Source of the DNA: Isochrysis galbana | Lineage: Eukaryota > Haptophyta > Isochrysidales > Isochrysidaceae | Direction: 5' to 3' | Length of the DNA stretch: 64,000 nt | NCBI GenBank assembly: GCA_018136815.1 | Contig: CM030934.1 | Span: 2,192,000-2,255,999, forward strand | Shown here: positions 9,540 to 19,800 of the stretch, piece by piece | Position numbering within the stretch: position 1 is the first letter of the stretch | How the letters are laid out: every line of letters starts with the position of its first letter | Notes under the pieces: model-generated | Told to the model about the DNA's origin: nothing | Databases searched by the model: none | Seen by the model: only the letters and a program-made list of their open reading frames with translations | Translations under genes and position numbers: made by a program

Positions 9540-9726
9540 GGCTCGAAGGAGTCAGGTGAAGATGGCGGCAGGCGGCGGGAGAGAGGGGGCGAGAGGTGGC
9601 AGGCACTAGGGGGAGGGGGGCGGGGTGGGATGAGGGATGCGGGAGGCGCGGAGGCAGGTGCAGCGAAAGCCGGCAGGCGGGGAGGCAAGTGCAGCGAAGC
9701 GGCAGGCGCGGCGAGGCAGGCAGGTT
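9540..9726. repeat. GC-rich imperfect repeats (GCAGCGAAG / GCAGGCG motifs)
   Basis: AGGCAGGTGCAGCGAAAGC-like units recur between about 9650 and 9725. They abut the truncated end of the LINE head on their right. No gene is supported. Confidence 0.5.
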
Positions 9727-10165
9727 TCAAGTGAGGTGGGCGGTTGGTAGAGTGGAGCAAAAGCTCCAAGAATTGATTGTTGTGTCATGTGCCCGCCCCC
9801 GAGGGGTGCACAGGTGGTAGGAGTTACCGCCATGGGGGTGGCAGCAGAGCTGCCACACCCCATGGGGAGTCCTTGAGTGGGTGGCTGTCCGGCGGAGGTG
9901 GTGTTGTGAGTTGTGAGCCTGGGTCTGGCTGTGCTGGTCTGCAGGGAACAGGACTTTGCCTGTTCCCTGCTTCTGTGGCTGCCTGGGAGGCGAGGGTGGC
10001 GGGGCCATCTCGACGTCGGTGTCGGGCGGTGCGGAGGCCTGCGAGCGCTTCGGCTCCGGCGGCTTGGGGCGGCCCCGCTGGGGCGTCGTGGCGGCGGGGG
10101 GCTGGGAGGGGGGAGCGGTCGGCGCGCGCTCCATCGCTAAAACTATAACAATAGTTTGACGGAGA
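9727..10165 (-). mobile_element. LINE 5' head (5' hairpin plus start of ORF1)
   Basis: The minus-strand ATG at 10134 begins MERAPTAPPSQPPAATTPQRG then RPKPPEPKRSQAS, clearly related to the ORF1 start at 43062. The coding sequence is frameshifted within about 90 codons and is cut off at about 9727, at the ILGAF position of ORF1. Upstream of the ATG lies the hairpin AACTAT-TGTT-ATAGTT (10141-10156 on the forward strand). Only the head of the element is present, the opposite of ordinary LINE 5' truncation. Confidence 0.8.
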
Positions 10166-10189
10166 ATAGGGATAGGAGTAGGCAGGAAT

Positions 10190-10320
10190 GCATGTAGGGG
10201 TAAGAAGGTGCAACCCGAGGTACCCTTTTTTGTCACACACCTCCCGGCATTTTAGGTATATAATTTTCATTAACCCCCATCTTCTAACTTGGACACTCTC
10301 CCCAAAATAACCAAACCTGA
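10190..10320 (-). repeat. Dispersed repeat shared with about 45910-45995
   Basis: Read on the minus strand, this contains GGAGAGTGTCCAAGTTAG, then TGTGACAAAAAAGGGTACC and TTGCACCTTCT. The same order of motifs is seen on the plus strand near 45917-45985. It lies directly upstream of the LINE head, so it may be part of the LINE 5' untranslated region. Confidence 0.6.
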
Positions 10321-10439
10321 GGTTGCAGTCTCTTAGCTCTTAGGGGGGGGGGGACATCTGAAGATTCTGGGCTAACACCTACTAGTTTCCAGGTCTATTC
10401 CACCTCCCAACGACATTATCGCCCTTTCTTCCCTTTCCT

Positions 10440-10610
10440 TACCCTCTTGCCCTTTCCCCCATCGTTCCTTTTTCTTCGGTTTCCGGGGTGTGGGCCAGGT
10501 TGCCAGGTGCACTACCACTCGCCCGGTTTAGCTAGAGTGTAGGTTCCGGGCAGGCCGCAGGCCTTTTGAGCTGATATTAGTTGTTTACTTTAGATATGCT
10601 CTTCTCCTGT
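10440..10610 (+). repeat. Dispersed module shared with 16600-16790
   Basis: Both copies contain TTCCTTTTTCTTCGGTTTCC, then a variable GC-rich part, then CCGGGCAGGC and CCTTTTGA, followed by TTTACTTTAG. The order and spacing suggest the 3' untranslated region of one retroelement family. No ORF is present. Confidence 0.6.
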
Positions 10611-10894
10611 GGAGTTTTGGCCCGTGTTCGGATGCATATAGCAATGGGCATCGGTAATGGACGCATTATCAATAGCAATAGCAGCAGCACGCAACGCACG
10701 CAGCACGCAGTATGCAACAACAACAAAACATGGCAATAGCCAATAGCACAACAGCAGCAACAACTACGCACAAAATCCCTCAGGGCGCAGGATCCGCGGA
10801 GGAGGGACTCGCCTATGCTCGAAATAGCACTGCCAGTGCGATCTTCCGGGTACGCCCGATGTGAACGTGGTCGCATGGTGGGACATTGTTCTGC

Positions 10895-11872
10895 TCATGC
10901 GCGATCGGGGTGCACCTCCTCTTGTGTGGAGCCAAACATCTCCTTCTTTAGGCGAATGGTCTCTCGGATGACGTCGCACTCAAGATCGGTGAGCTCAGGG
11001 TGGAAGATATCGATGTTGAGGATGATTCGGTCCTGCGACGTCGGGTTGAACGTCTCGTGCTTGAACGAGGGGTCGAACACCATCACCTCTCCGTCCCGCC
11101 AGTGGTACTTGTCGCCCGCCACCCAAATGTAGGGCGTTTCGCCGCCCTCGTCAGGGCAGACCATGCCCAAATGACAGGCGAGCACCCAGCTGCACGGGTC
11201 GACGTGCCGCGGCAGCCCAGTTCCCGGGCTCTGTCGCTGGAAGGCGACTGTCTCGCCCGCAAGGCGCAGAGTGCTGAGCGCCGCCATTGTCTCGGGACAC
11301 TCCGCTGCGGGGAACGAAGCCTGCTGCACGCCCTTGTAGAAGATGGGCATTGTGCGCCAGCCAAGCGGTTTGCCCACGTCCTCAAACTGCTGCTCACGCG
11401 CGAGAAGCGCGTCGAGTTCTCGCCGGATCGCTGGCGCCGCCTCTCGCAGTGCGTCGAACGGCGGCGCTGCCGCGTCGTGGAACGGGGTGGTCGAGAGGCC
11501 AGGAAAGTAGCCGCCTATGACATGGTAGTGCGGGTGCTTGCGCAGTCGCTTGGGCATCGCGCTTTCCACTTCCGCCGCCCTGTTCGCCGCGATGTAGCCC
11601 TTAACACGCTTGAGCTCCCTCTTGGGCTTTGCTCCCCAAAGGGTCTCGATCCTCTCCTCCGCGGCGTCCCAGAAGAGGCCTCGCCAGTAGGCTTCCTCGT
11701 GCGCGTCGGAGCGGAAGTGGGTGGGCGCGGCAAGCTGGACGACGCGCGCGCGAGGTGCCAGCGTGCCGTGGGGCACAGGCCGTGGCGCGAGCGCAGAGGG
11801 GGGAAGCAGCAGCGGCGCGAGCAGCAGCATCGACCCCACGGCGAGGGAAGGGGAGCGGGGAAGCACCCTCAT
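10895..11872 (-). CDS. Aspartyl/asparaginyl beta-hydroxylase-family protein (2-oxoglutarate/Fe(II) oxygenase)
   Basis: 325 residues. The C-terminal domain (about 120-295) is an Asp/Asn beta-hydroxylase fold. His223 in RHVDPCSW, His272 in FKHETFN and Arg282 in DRIILNIDIFHP have spacings (49 and 10) close to those of the iron and 2-oxoglutarate ligands of human ASPH (46 and 10). Such enzymes hydroxylate Asp or Asn side chains of proteins in the secretory pathway, or small substrates in bacteria. The N-terminus (LAVGSMLLLAPLLLPPSALA, then PRPVPHG) looks like a cleavable signal peptide, so the protein acts in the ER or, with a bipartite leader, the plastid. The gene is transcribed away from bL36, and a DNA transposon now separates the two. 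Confidence 0.85.
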   Translation of the reverse strand: MRVLPRSPSLAVGSMLLLAPLLLPPSALAPRPVPHGTLAPRARVVQLAAPTHFRSDAHEEAYWRGLFWDAAEERIETLWGAKPKRELKRVKGYIAANRAAEVESAMPKRLRKHPHYHVIGGYFPGLSTTPFHDAAAPPFDALREAAPAIRRELDALLAREQQFEDVGKPLGWRTMPIFYKGVQQASFPAAECPETMAALSTLRLAGETVAFQRQSPGTGLPRHVDPCSWVLACHLGMVCPDEGGETPYIWVAGDKYHWRDGEVMVFDPSFKHETFNPTSQDRIILNIDIFHPELTDLECDVIRETIRLKKEMFGSTQEEVHPDRA

Positions 11873-12319
11873 TTCACCGAATCAATCGTCTTGAAACTCG
11901 AATAATTCGTGAATACGCCGCGGGGAGCCTTCGCAGAGAGTGTGAAGTCTTGGCTGTGGTTAGTACGACTACTCTACTACTCTATTCTTTGTCTTGGGAG
12001 AGGAGGAGAGGGGGGGGGGAGGAAACCAAGCTATCGAGAGAGAAGAAAAGAATGTGGGAGATGGGTAACAGAGCTTTTACTCGTTAGTTAGGCGGAGAGA
12101 AGAGATACATATATGTACTTAGAGGCATTCGCTTCATGGATCAGCCCCATTTCTAGTGGTTACAATAAAATCTTACCCTTTGGTCTCTAGAGGATGCTCT
12201 CACTACATGAAAGCACCAAGGATGAATGGGCTAGGCCGACCTATGCTCAGTTTTTGATTTGGTGCTCACAATCGCGTACAGTGTATAACTTTGCGCACGA
12301 TCACGTAGAACAGGGAGCT

Positions 12320-13867
12320 TCATGCATCAGCCCCGATGGCGGGGGCGGGCTCAGCAGCAGTAACATCACCCTGGCGGTCCACATGAAGCACAGGAGTCAC
12401 AGAAACTGCACCCTTTCGAAGGTCCACACATTTCCTCTTCTTGCACCACCCTTTCTTCAGGTTGCTACAGCTCTCACAATACCGGAACTCCAACCAAGGA
12501 CACGGTTCAACGCCACACGAACAATTCGGATTGCACACCATGAATGCTTGAAGTCGAACTCGCTGGCGCTCTTGATTGTCTTGTGCCCTCTCCATACGCG
12601 CGGCCTTCCTCTTTGCGACATCCTGAGCTCCTTCAGTTGCCATCCTGCGCCGCTTCTCTTTCTCTTCCTTCATGTCTCTAAGCGTCCACGACCCCGAGAG
12701 TTGGTATAGACGCTGACGTTTCGTGAAGACGGCCGCATTGACGTCGTCCTCATCGCCGTTCTCCCCAGCTTCGGAGTCGGACACGTTGGCTTTGGCACCG
12801 GAGGTATTGGAGCTCACGTTCAGCACGCCGCGCATAGGATCGTACGGCGCCTCGGCCTTGTCCTGAAGTTTCTTAGCCAAAGCCGCTAGATTCCGAACTT
12901 TCGCTTCGGCCGCCTGCAAAGAGCCCCTCATCATCCCGGGTGGAGTGGCCATCGCCTCGGTGAGGGAAGATGGACCTGGAGACGAAACAAGGCTAGACTC
13001 CTGCGCTGAGGATGCAATGTCAGTGGCTTGATCGACGAATTGTGAGCGGTCGATGACGTCGGGGCAAAGCTTGTTGCCAACGATACCTACGCGCTTGAAC
13101 GCTTTAATGATGTCGTATTGGTCGCACCAAGAGAACCACATGCCTGGCACACCCAAGCGTGCGGACCCTCCTAAAATGGCCAAGAAGTCAGAAAGGCTCA
13201 GGCTTTCAAGCTCTTTGTTGTAGATTACCTGGTGTGCGTCTTTATACGCGTCTCTTGCTTTGTTGTATGACCTGTGGAACGACGAGTTGAATTGGTCGAG
13301 GGCCTGGAGAAAGCCCGATGTTCCCGATTCCTCGGAGAATATCCGAATGCCGAGACTTGCGGCGTTGCCGCTCGTGTTCTTCAAGACCTCATCGCTGAAA
13401 CGAGAGGCGTGGTTGTCCAAAAGCAAAACCACAGGTCGTAGTATTGGCTCACCACCGGCCTTCACCTCTGCGTCACTCCTTTGAGTGATCCACTTGTCGA
13501 GACGCTGGAGATACGTCCAAAAAGTCTCCTCAGTTTGCATCCCCTCTGGCGCGTGGACAGGTAGACACGACCTGGTTTGACGCCGGACAAGATCAACCTC
13601 GTCGTCAAATGTGCAAGTACCGGGCGGGGCGTTCATGACCATGTCCACCGTGGCCCATTTGCGCTTCACAACGAGTTGAGCTCCGTAATTCCACCCCGAG
13701 GCGTCCCACGTCATCATGACGGTGATGGACTCTTTTGTGCTGCCCGCCCGTTGCCTCACCGTCTTGCCCTTGCGCTTTGCCACCTTTGCCCGCCGGCCCT
13801 TCTGTGGAACATCGAGAGGTTGTGGTGTTTCATCGCAGTTCAGGATGCGTCGTAAATCTTGAATGAA
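12320..13867 (-). CDS. pogo-like transposase, exon 2 (DDE catalytic domain and Cys-rich tail)
   Basis: 515 residues, giving about 740 in all with exon 1. The catalytic triad appears as Asp in LNCDET (spliced residue about 237), Asp in VVLLLDNHASRFS (about 376) and Asp in FLQALDQFNSSFH (about 416). This is the DDE_1 (pogo/Jerky) pattern, where the third acidic residue sits in a (Q)xLD motif. The C-terminus carries a coiled KR-rich segment and a cysteine cluster (CNPNCSCGVEPC...CESCSNLKKGWCKKRKC) that could bind zinc. All three acidic residues are present and no stops are seen. TA duplications confirm mobility rather than domestication. Confidence 0.85.
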   Translation of the reverse strand, partial: FIQDLRRILNCDETPQPLDVPQKGRRAKVAKRKGKTVRQRAGSTKESITVMMTWDASGWNYGAQLVVKRKWATVDMVMNAPPGTCTFDDEVDLVRRQTRSCLPVHAPEGMQTEETFWTYLQRLDKWITQRSDAEVKAGGEPILRPVVLLLDNHASRFSDEVLKNTSGNAASLGIRIFSEESGTSGFLQALDQFNSSFHRSYNKARDAYKDAHQVIYNKELESLSLSDFLAILGGSARLGVPGMWFSWCDQYDIIKAFKRVGIVGNKLCPDVIDRSQFVDQATDIASSAQESSLVSSPGPSSLTEAMATPPGMMRGSLQAAEAKVRNLAALAKKLQDKAEAPYDPMRGVLNVSSNTSGAKANVSDSEAGENGDEDDVNAAVFTKRQRLYQLSGSWTLRDMKEEKEKRRRMATEGAQDVAKRKAARMERAQDNQERQRVRLQAFMVCNPNCSCGVEPCPWLEFRYCESCSNLKKGWCKKRKCVDLRKGAVSVTPVLHVDRQGDVTAAEPAPAIGADA

Positions 13868-13968
13868 CTGAGTCGGGGACATCGGCCGGGTAGTGAGCGT
13901 ATGCGCGGCCGTTGTGCGATACATACAAGAGCACGTGCGATGAGGGGAGGTGCGCAAGAAAGGCATAC

Positions 13969-14643
13969 CTTGGTGCGAGGATCGATGATCCCCGCGTCCA
14001 TCAGCTCAGCTTCCAAGCCGAATTCGCCGTAGAAATGTCTCTGCACAACGGCCTCGTTTAACTTTCTCGACCTTCGATATTCTTCGGCCCTCGAAGTTCC
14101 CTCGTCGATCTCGATGCCATGCGCACGCCACCAGGGGTACATGCGCTGGAAGAACGTGTGAGAGAGGTCGACGTCGCTGTTCAGGTGGTCGAGCTCAGGG
14201 GTGTTGAGAAGTATAGATCCTTTGCCGAACTTGCGCGCCTTGTTGAAACGGTGACGCTCGCCGAGCATCTTGCGGACCTTGACAGAGATTTGGTGCCTGT
14301 TCTGCGGTGTGTGAGCATCAGCGCAGGCAAGGATCCATTGCGCCAATTTCATGCGCTCCTCATTCGTGAGAATCTGCCTATTCGCGTCGCGGGGTGCTTT
14401 CTCACCACTGGCTCCTTTTTGTAGAGCAGTGGTCACCTTGTGCCTCGTTGCCTGCGGAAACAGCCCTGTGGCAATGGCGGCTTTGGCGCCGACGTTGCGC
14501 TCGTGGCAGTACGCAACCGCATCTCGCACTTCCTGCAGCGCGCGCGCTCGGTCCAGGGCGCGGGCATCGCGGGCCTGGACTGTGTAGTGCCCCTTGGGCA
14601 CCTTGGAGCGTACGGGGGGCTCGGATTGGGCCTTGGGAGCCAT
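13969..14643 (-). CDS. pogo-like transposase, exon 1 (DNA-binding N-terminus)
   Basis: 225 codons from the ATG at 14643. The basic start (MAPKAQSEPPVRSKVPKGHY) and a helix-turn-helix-like region are followed by LTNEERMKLAQWILACADA, which resembles the N-terminal DNA-binding segment of pogo/CENP-B/Jerky-type transposases. The exon ends ...IIDPRTK at a clean donor (AAG/GTATGC, intron from 13968). The acceptor CGACTCAG ends at 13868, giving a 101-bp intron that joins in phase 0. The frame of the annotated exon is open throughout. Confidence 0.8.
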
Positions 14644-14807
14644 GGCAAGGGCAGGGGCCGTTCCACGAAGCGGGCCGTTCCACGAAGCGAATGCCTCTAC
14701 TGAAAAATAAGGAATACTCTACACGTTCTTAAGATGTGAAGGTGGTGTGAAAGGGCTGCTGGTGTCGGCGCGTGTACGCGGCGCCGCGCCCCACGCCGCC
14801 GCGCGCG

Positions 14808-15032
14808 ATGCTCTCCTCGGCACTCGCCTCGCTCTGCGCCGGCCGGCTGGCGGCGCCGCCGCTGATCTCGCCGATCGGACGGGCACTTGCGGTCCGCTGG
14901 ATGCGCGTCCGCTCTTCCATCAAGAAGCGCTGCGCGGACTGCTACATTGTCCGGCGCGGCAAGATCAACTATGTCTACTGCCGCTCCAATGGAAGGCACA
15001 AGCAGCGACAGGGGCCCAAGCGGAAGCAGTGA
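14808..15032 (+). CDS. Ribosomal protein bL36, organellar (probably mitochondrial)
   Basis: 74 residues from the ATG at 14808. The C-terminal part, [20 protein letters not shown] then KINYVYC...HKQRQG, is textbook bL36. It has the zinc-ribbon ligands C-x2-C, C and H, and the terminal KQRQG. bL36 is the smallest protein of the bacterial-type large subunit. The N-terminal 31 residues ([20 protein letters not shown]...ALAVRW) form an arginine-containing amphipathic leader of the mitochondrial type. A plastid copy is less likely because no signal peptide is visible. An upstream GTG in frame (14772) is not needed. The gene lies 110 bp to the right of the pogo-like transposon and diverges from the hydroxylase. 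Confidence 0.92.
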   Translation: MLSSALASLCAGRLAAPPLISPIGRALAVRWMRVRSSIKKRCADCYIVRRGKINYVYCRSNGRHKQRQGPKRKQ

Positions 15033-15635
15033 GGTCCTCGCGGGCAGGGGCGCTAGGACTGGTCGAGCTATGAGGGACGTATAGAGGCGGTTCCCAAGGG
15101 ACGCACGTGCAGCAGCATGGGCCAGGAGGAAGCAGTGTTGCTTGAGGCTTTCATGAGGAGACAGAAGGGGGAAAATTCGACGAAAGAGCAGTTGAGGCCG
15201 CACAACGCGAAGGCTGTGGCGCAGTTGATATTGTTTGCGGACTCTCGAGCTACTTGCGTGGCAATTGGAGCAAACGTGCATGTTCCACGATGGCGGCATT
15301 GCTTCCCACGACACCACTTGCAGCGTCGTCTATGCTTGTGGCTCTGATGCGCATGGCTTGGTCCCGGTGGATCACTTGCTGTGCTGTGGTGCTGCCTCTT
15401 TAATACATGATGTTGTTTCGCCAGGAGTGTGGGCGTGGCTGCTTCTTATTCCGTGTGCACTGGATGTGAGTGTTTGTTTGCTGCTGTTGCTTTGTTTGCC
15501 ATACGAGTGTCATTCCAGTGCGTTTGAGGCTGAGGCTCATCGGGCGCTCGTCCGTTTGCTTCGGGCATGTGATGCTGGGAGATCAATGGCGCGCGAAAGC
15601 CACAGCTAGCGCTGCCCACGCTCTACTGCCACACT
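15033..15635. other. Downstream of bL36, no gene recognised
   Basis: Short frames only. One about 75 codons long (15117-15347) has no recognisable motif. Confidence 0.5.
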
Positions 15636-15890
15636 TTGAACTTCAAAACGATAGGGTCATGCAGCGCGCGTCGCTCCCCCTCCCCTACCTCCCCCTCTGC
15701 CGCCGAACCCGCCGCGCCGGACGATCGGACAATGACCGACGCCGCGGCACCGAAGCAACCTCGCGAATAGGCCGCGATCACCCAGATCTGCGAAAGCCAC
15801 GGCGCGCGCCGCCGCCAGACAACCACACTCCAGCAAGGCCACCATGGCCACCAAGGTCGCGATCCGTCGAATGTGGGACGGAATGAAGTT
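15636..15890 (+). mobile_element. LINE 5' head, degenerate
   Basis: AAAACGATAGGGTCATG followed by a CGCGCGTCGCTCCC-type start matches the 5' ends at 58663 and 62949 (hairpin half, GGGTC, ATG, RAPPPS-like codons). The open frame MQRASLPLPYLPL... quickly departs from the ORF1 of those copies. The left half of the hairpin is missing, so the copy is cut at the hairpin. Confidence 0.55.
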
Positions 15891-16049
15891 GAGCCATCAA
15901 ATGATCAAAAGGTCGTTTGCCTTCATTTGGTACCCCTCGTTTCCAAATACGCGATGCGGGGCCACCACGAGGGAGTCCCAATCCTAGGGGTGGGAGGGCG
16001 AGGGAGGGTGAAGGCGCGGGGGCGGCCCCAGTCTCGGCCGCGTCACAGG

Positions 16050-16535
16050 TACCCGCCTGCTGATATAGTACTGAAGCGATTGGAATGGATCAATAAAAAG
16101 ATGGACCAGAACTTTAAAAAAGTCATCACACCTCTCTTTCCATATGCCAATTCTAAAACTGCCATGCAGGTTATAGCGGAAGCATTGGACAGCATCAGTC
16201 CGCCGCCGCCGGTTGGGGGCTCCCTGGCCGACCTAAGTTTGTTGACGTACACTGAAGAATGTTAGTTCTTATTCAATGTATTCAATTTCAAGCACAATAC
16301 GAAAATTGAAAACACCTTACACTCCATTTGCGAGATTTATAAACCATTCACATTGGTTTATATTAGACACACTCTCTTGAGCAATAAATTCACTGAGAAA
16401 ACAATCCTCGATATGAGTCGTGACGTTCTGCTGGCCGGTACAATCAAAACTTATGTCAATTTGGAATTAATTCCCCACCTCCAAGAATTGTTAGAAAAAA
16501 AAACTTCTGAAGGTTCGGGGCTACTCGCCTACTAG
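16050..16535 (+). pseudogene. AT-rich coding-like island of unknown origin
   Basis: I do not recognise the product. The stretch is far richer in A and T than its surroundings. In one frame it reads like real protein (IVLKRLEWINKKMDQNFKKV near the start, LVYIRHTLLSNKFTEKTILD near the end, both amphipathic and Lys/Ile/Leu-rich). It looks broken about once. Codon choice is unlike the GC-rich host genes, which suggests transfer from an AT-rich source or an element with its own base composition. It sits between a LINE head and a 3' module shared with 10440. Confidence 0.45.
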
Positions 16536-16599
16536 CTACTGGACTCTCCTTTGCCTCTGCTACCTACATCGCCCTTATCTTCCCTCCCTCCACCTCTTC

Positions 16600-16790
16600 C
16601 CCTGCCCCCCTTCTTTCCTTTTTCTTCGGTTTCCGGGGTCCGGCCTCGGTGCGCTACCTGAGGCCTGGTTCGGAGTGTGGGGTCCGGGCAGGCCTTTTGA
16701 ATTTGTCGGTATTTTCGTACGTGTCTATCCGTCTGCGTTCTATTTACTTTAGTTGAGTCCGGGTTTTGATGTCTCTAGTGTCAGTGATGA
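16600..16790 (+). repeat. Dispersed module shared with 10440-10610
   Basis: Contains TTCCTTTTTCTTCGGTTTCC, then CCGGGCAGGCCTTTTGA and TATTTACTTTAG in the same order as the copy at 10440. It ends just before the retroelement A fragment. Confidence 0.6.
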
Positions 16791-16824
16791 GTGGCGCGCC
16801 TGAGCTACAGTTGTCTCGGTCGTC

Positions 16825-19800
16825 TTGTCATTTGATTCCCTCGGTGGCCCCTCGGTTGTGACCACCGAGTTGTTGGCCGCATTGCCCCGCGACGCTTGCG
16901 TCTTGATCGAACACGCTTCGGACCGACCTGCCGTTGTCGGACCGGATGGTAACCCCCTCCGTACCCGCGGCTATGCCACGTTGGTCTTCTCTCTCTCCGG
17001 TGTCGAATTCCGACACCGTTTCCTCGTTGTCGAAGGTGCGCCTATGCTTCTCCTGGGAAACGATTTCCTGGAAGCATACGCCGCTTGCATCGAACTGTCG
17101 CCGGAAGCTGGGCGTGATGGCCGCTTGACCCTTATGGTCGACGATCGTCGCGTTCCGTCCCTCGTCTCCACTCGTCCTCGTCTCTCCTCTGCACCGCTTG
17201 TCGCCGTGATCTCCGCCGACTCACCACGGGCAGAGGAGTCGTCGCTCGTTCCTATCTCGGACAACGTTTCCTCCTGTCAGGCTCACGGCGAATCGCCGCC
17301 GGCGATGCCGACGTCGATTCCCTTGCCGCCCCTCGATCCCGAGCTCGAGCCGCCCCCTCGTTTCGACTTCACTCGCAGTCCTCCTTCGTCTCCTTCTCCC
17401 TCGTTCGCCGCTGTCGATGTCGAGCCGCTTTTCGCAAAGGGATCCCCGTCGGCTGCCTCGTTGAAAGAGTTTGCTCTGTACACCAGGCAGCCCATCACCA
17501 TCCCCGCGCGATCGAAGGGTACGTTCTCTGTTCGCCTACCTCTAGAGGTCATCGAGAACTACCCCGACTCCGCCATTCTCGTCGACCGTCTACCGCCCCG
17601 TGACGGCCTCGATTCTCCTCCGATGGTCGCCACCAGCGTCGAAACCCCCACCCCGGAGGGGGAGGTGTTGGTCACCGTCTGGAACCTGGCGCCACGTCCG
17701 GTAACTCTTCCTGCGTACTCGCCGGTGGCGTCAGCTCACATCGAGTACAAGTTGCACGAAGCGCGGTCGACAGCCGCCGGTGATGGAGACGACCCCGAGT
17801 CCTCGCTCACCGAGGCACAGCGCGCGCTCCTCGACGCTATCACCATTGACCCCGACAAGCAATTGTCGCCGTCCCAGAAGCAGCGCGTACGCTGCCTGCT
17901 GGCACGGCATGTCGACGCGTTCGCCCTCGACCCGAAGAACCCTCGGCACACGCACGTGATGGAGGTCGAGCTGCCTCTCCTCTCCGGCGCTACAGCCCAC
18001 CGACACGCGCCATCGTCGACAAGCACGTCGCTGAGATGGAGGCGGCGGGCATCATTCGTAAGTCCAATTCGCCATGGGCTTCGCGGGTTGTTCTCGTCGG
18101 CAAGAAAGACGGATCCGTTCGCTTCTGCGTCGACTATCGGGACACGAACTCGAAGCTTCGCATCTCGGACAGCCCTCTACCGCTCACCGTCGAGGCTATC
18201 GACCGTCTATCTCGAGGCCAAGGTTCTCGAGATTCTCTTTTCCTTTGTCTGCTCGATCTTGCCTCCGGCTTCTGGTGCCTGCCCATCAAGGAAGAGGACA
18301 AACCCATCACGGCGTTCTGCACCCATCGCCAGAAGTACGAGTTCAACTACCTCCCGTTCGGCGTCCAGTCCGGCCCGTCCTACATGTGTCGTCTCATGGA
18401 CGCGGTGCTCCAGGGCCTCGCGTGGGAGATTTGCATGCCGTACCTGGACGACATCGGGATTTGGTCGACAGGCACAGGCAGCACGCTTGAGGAACGCATC
18501 GACGCCTCCTTCGAGCAGATGCTTCATCGTCTCGACCTCGTCCTCGAGCGGCTCCGATGGGCCGGTCTCTCGTGTAAGGCCTCCAAGTGCATCTTGTTCG
18601 CTATCAAGGGCGAGTACCTTGGGCACGTCGTTTCTCGTCGTGGTCTCGAGATGGACCCCAAGAAAGTCGAGGCGGTACGCTCGATCGATCCGCGTCACAT
18701 CAACTCGCTCGAGAAGGTCCGCTCGTTTCTCGGTCTTTGTTCGTACTACCGTCGGTTCATCAAGGGCTTCGCGCACGTTGCGGCCCCTCTCACCGACCTG
18801 ACTCGTACGGGCGTCGATGTGGCTACCGTCTCTCAGTCACCTGAGTGTCAGACAGCGATCCGCCGCCTCATCGACCTCATCACGTCCGCACCAGTGTTGG
18901 CTGCGCCTCGTCACGACAAAGAGTTCATCGTCAAAACGGACGCGGCCAGTACCCTGGGTATCGGCGGAGTCCTGTCGCAAATTGACGACCACGGGCATGA
19001 GCATGTCGTCGCGTACTACGGTCGCCGCCTCACCGCCGCGGAGCGTCATTGGACCACCACCGAAGTGGAGCTTCTTGCTGCCCTGGAAAGCATTCGCACT
19101 TGGCGACCGTACCTTTGGGGCCGGCACTTCCGCCTCGTCATCGATCACCAAGCTCTCCGTTGGTTGCACACCATGAAGGACACCGTCCAGGGTGGGCCGG
19201 CGTCGCGCCTGATGCGATGGGCGCTCAAGTTGTCGGAGTATCGCTTCACCGTCGAACACAAACCTGGTGCTAATCACAAAGACGCGGATGGTGTGTCGTG
19301 CTTGGTGGCGGCAGACGACGAGACGTCGGAGACGTCCGCTCCTAAGCAGGGGGGTGGGCAGCTGCTAGCCGCCGTCGTCCCTAACTCTCGCTCTACCACG
19401 GCATCGGATGGTCAGCCGCCAGCCGTCGCCGCCTCTCGTTCTCGTACCACAACGGCATCCAGTCTGCAAGCCGACGAACGGTCGTCCAGGTTGTCCTCTA
19501 CGACCAGGGATTCTATCAACCTCTCCTACCTCGACGTCGGTACACCCAACGCCGAGGCGCTCAAAGAGGCACAGGCCGAGGACCCCGACTGCCACGACCT
19601 CATTCGCTTCCTCTCCTCGTCTCCTCACAACCCCGACCTCGATCACCGTCGTTTGCGCTGGCTCAGTCGCGAATCTTCGCGATGCCTGTTGCGATCTGGA
19701 CTACTCTACCGACGAGTACCGACGAGAGACGGCGAGAAGCTCTGCCTCTACGTGCCGAAGACGATGCGCCGCGCCTACCTCGAAGCCTTTCACGACCACC

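Larger units (their letters stand above)
12122..14697 (-). mobile_element. pogo/Tc1-mariner-superfamily DNA transposon, structurally complete
   Basis: The terminal inverted repeats are GAGGCATTCGCTTCATGGA (12122-12140) and the inverse of GAGGCATTCGCTTCGTGGA (14679-14697), with one mismatch in 19. Each end is flanked by TA (12120-12121 and 14698-14699), the invariant target duplication of Tc1/mariner elements. Subterminal repeats are present: GCTTCATGNATCAGCCCC at about 12131 and 12319 on the left, and a tandem TTCCACGAAGCG at about 14671 and 14680 on the right. The 2576-bp element contains one spliced transposase gene with no stop in either exon, so it may have been active recently. Confidence 0.9.

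Noticed and set aside
18207-18776. 189-codon minus-strand frame inside element A
   Set aside because: A shadow of the reverse transcriptase coding strand in GC-rich DNA.
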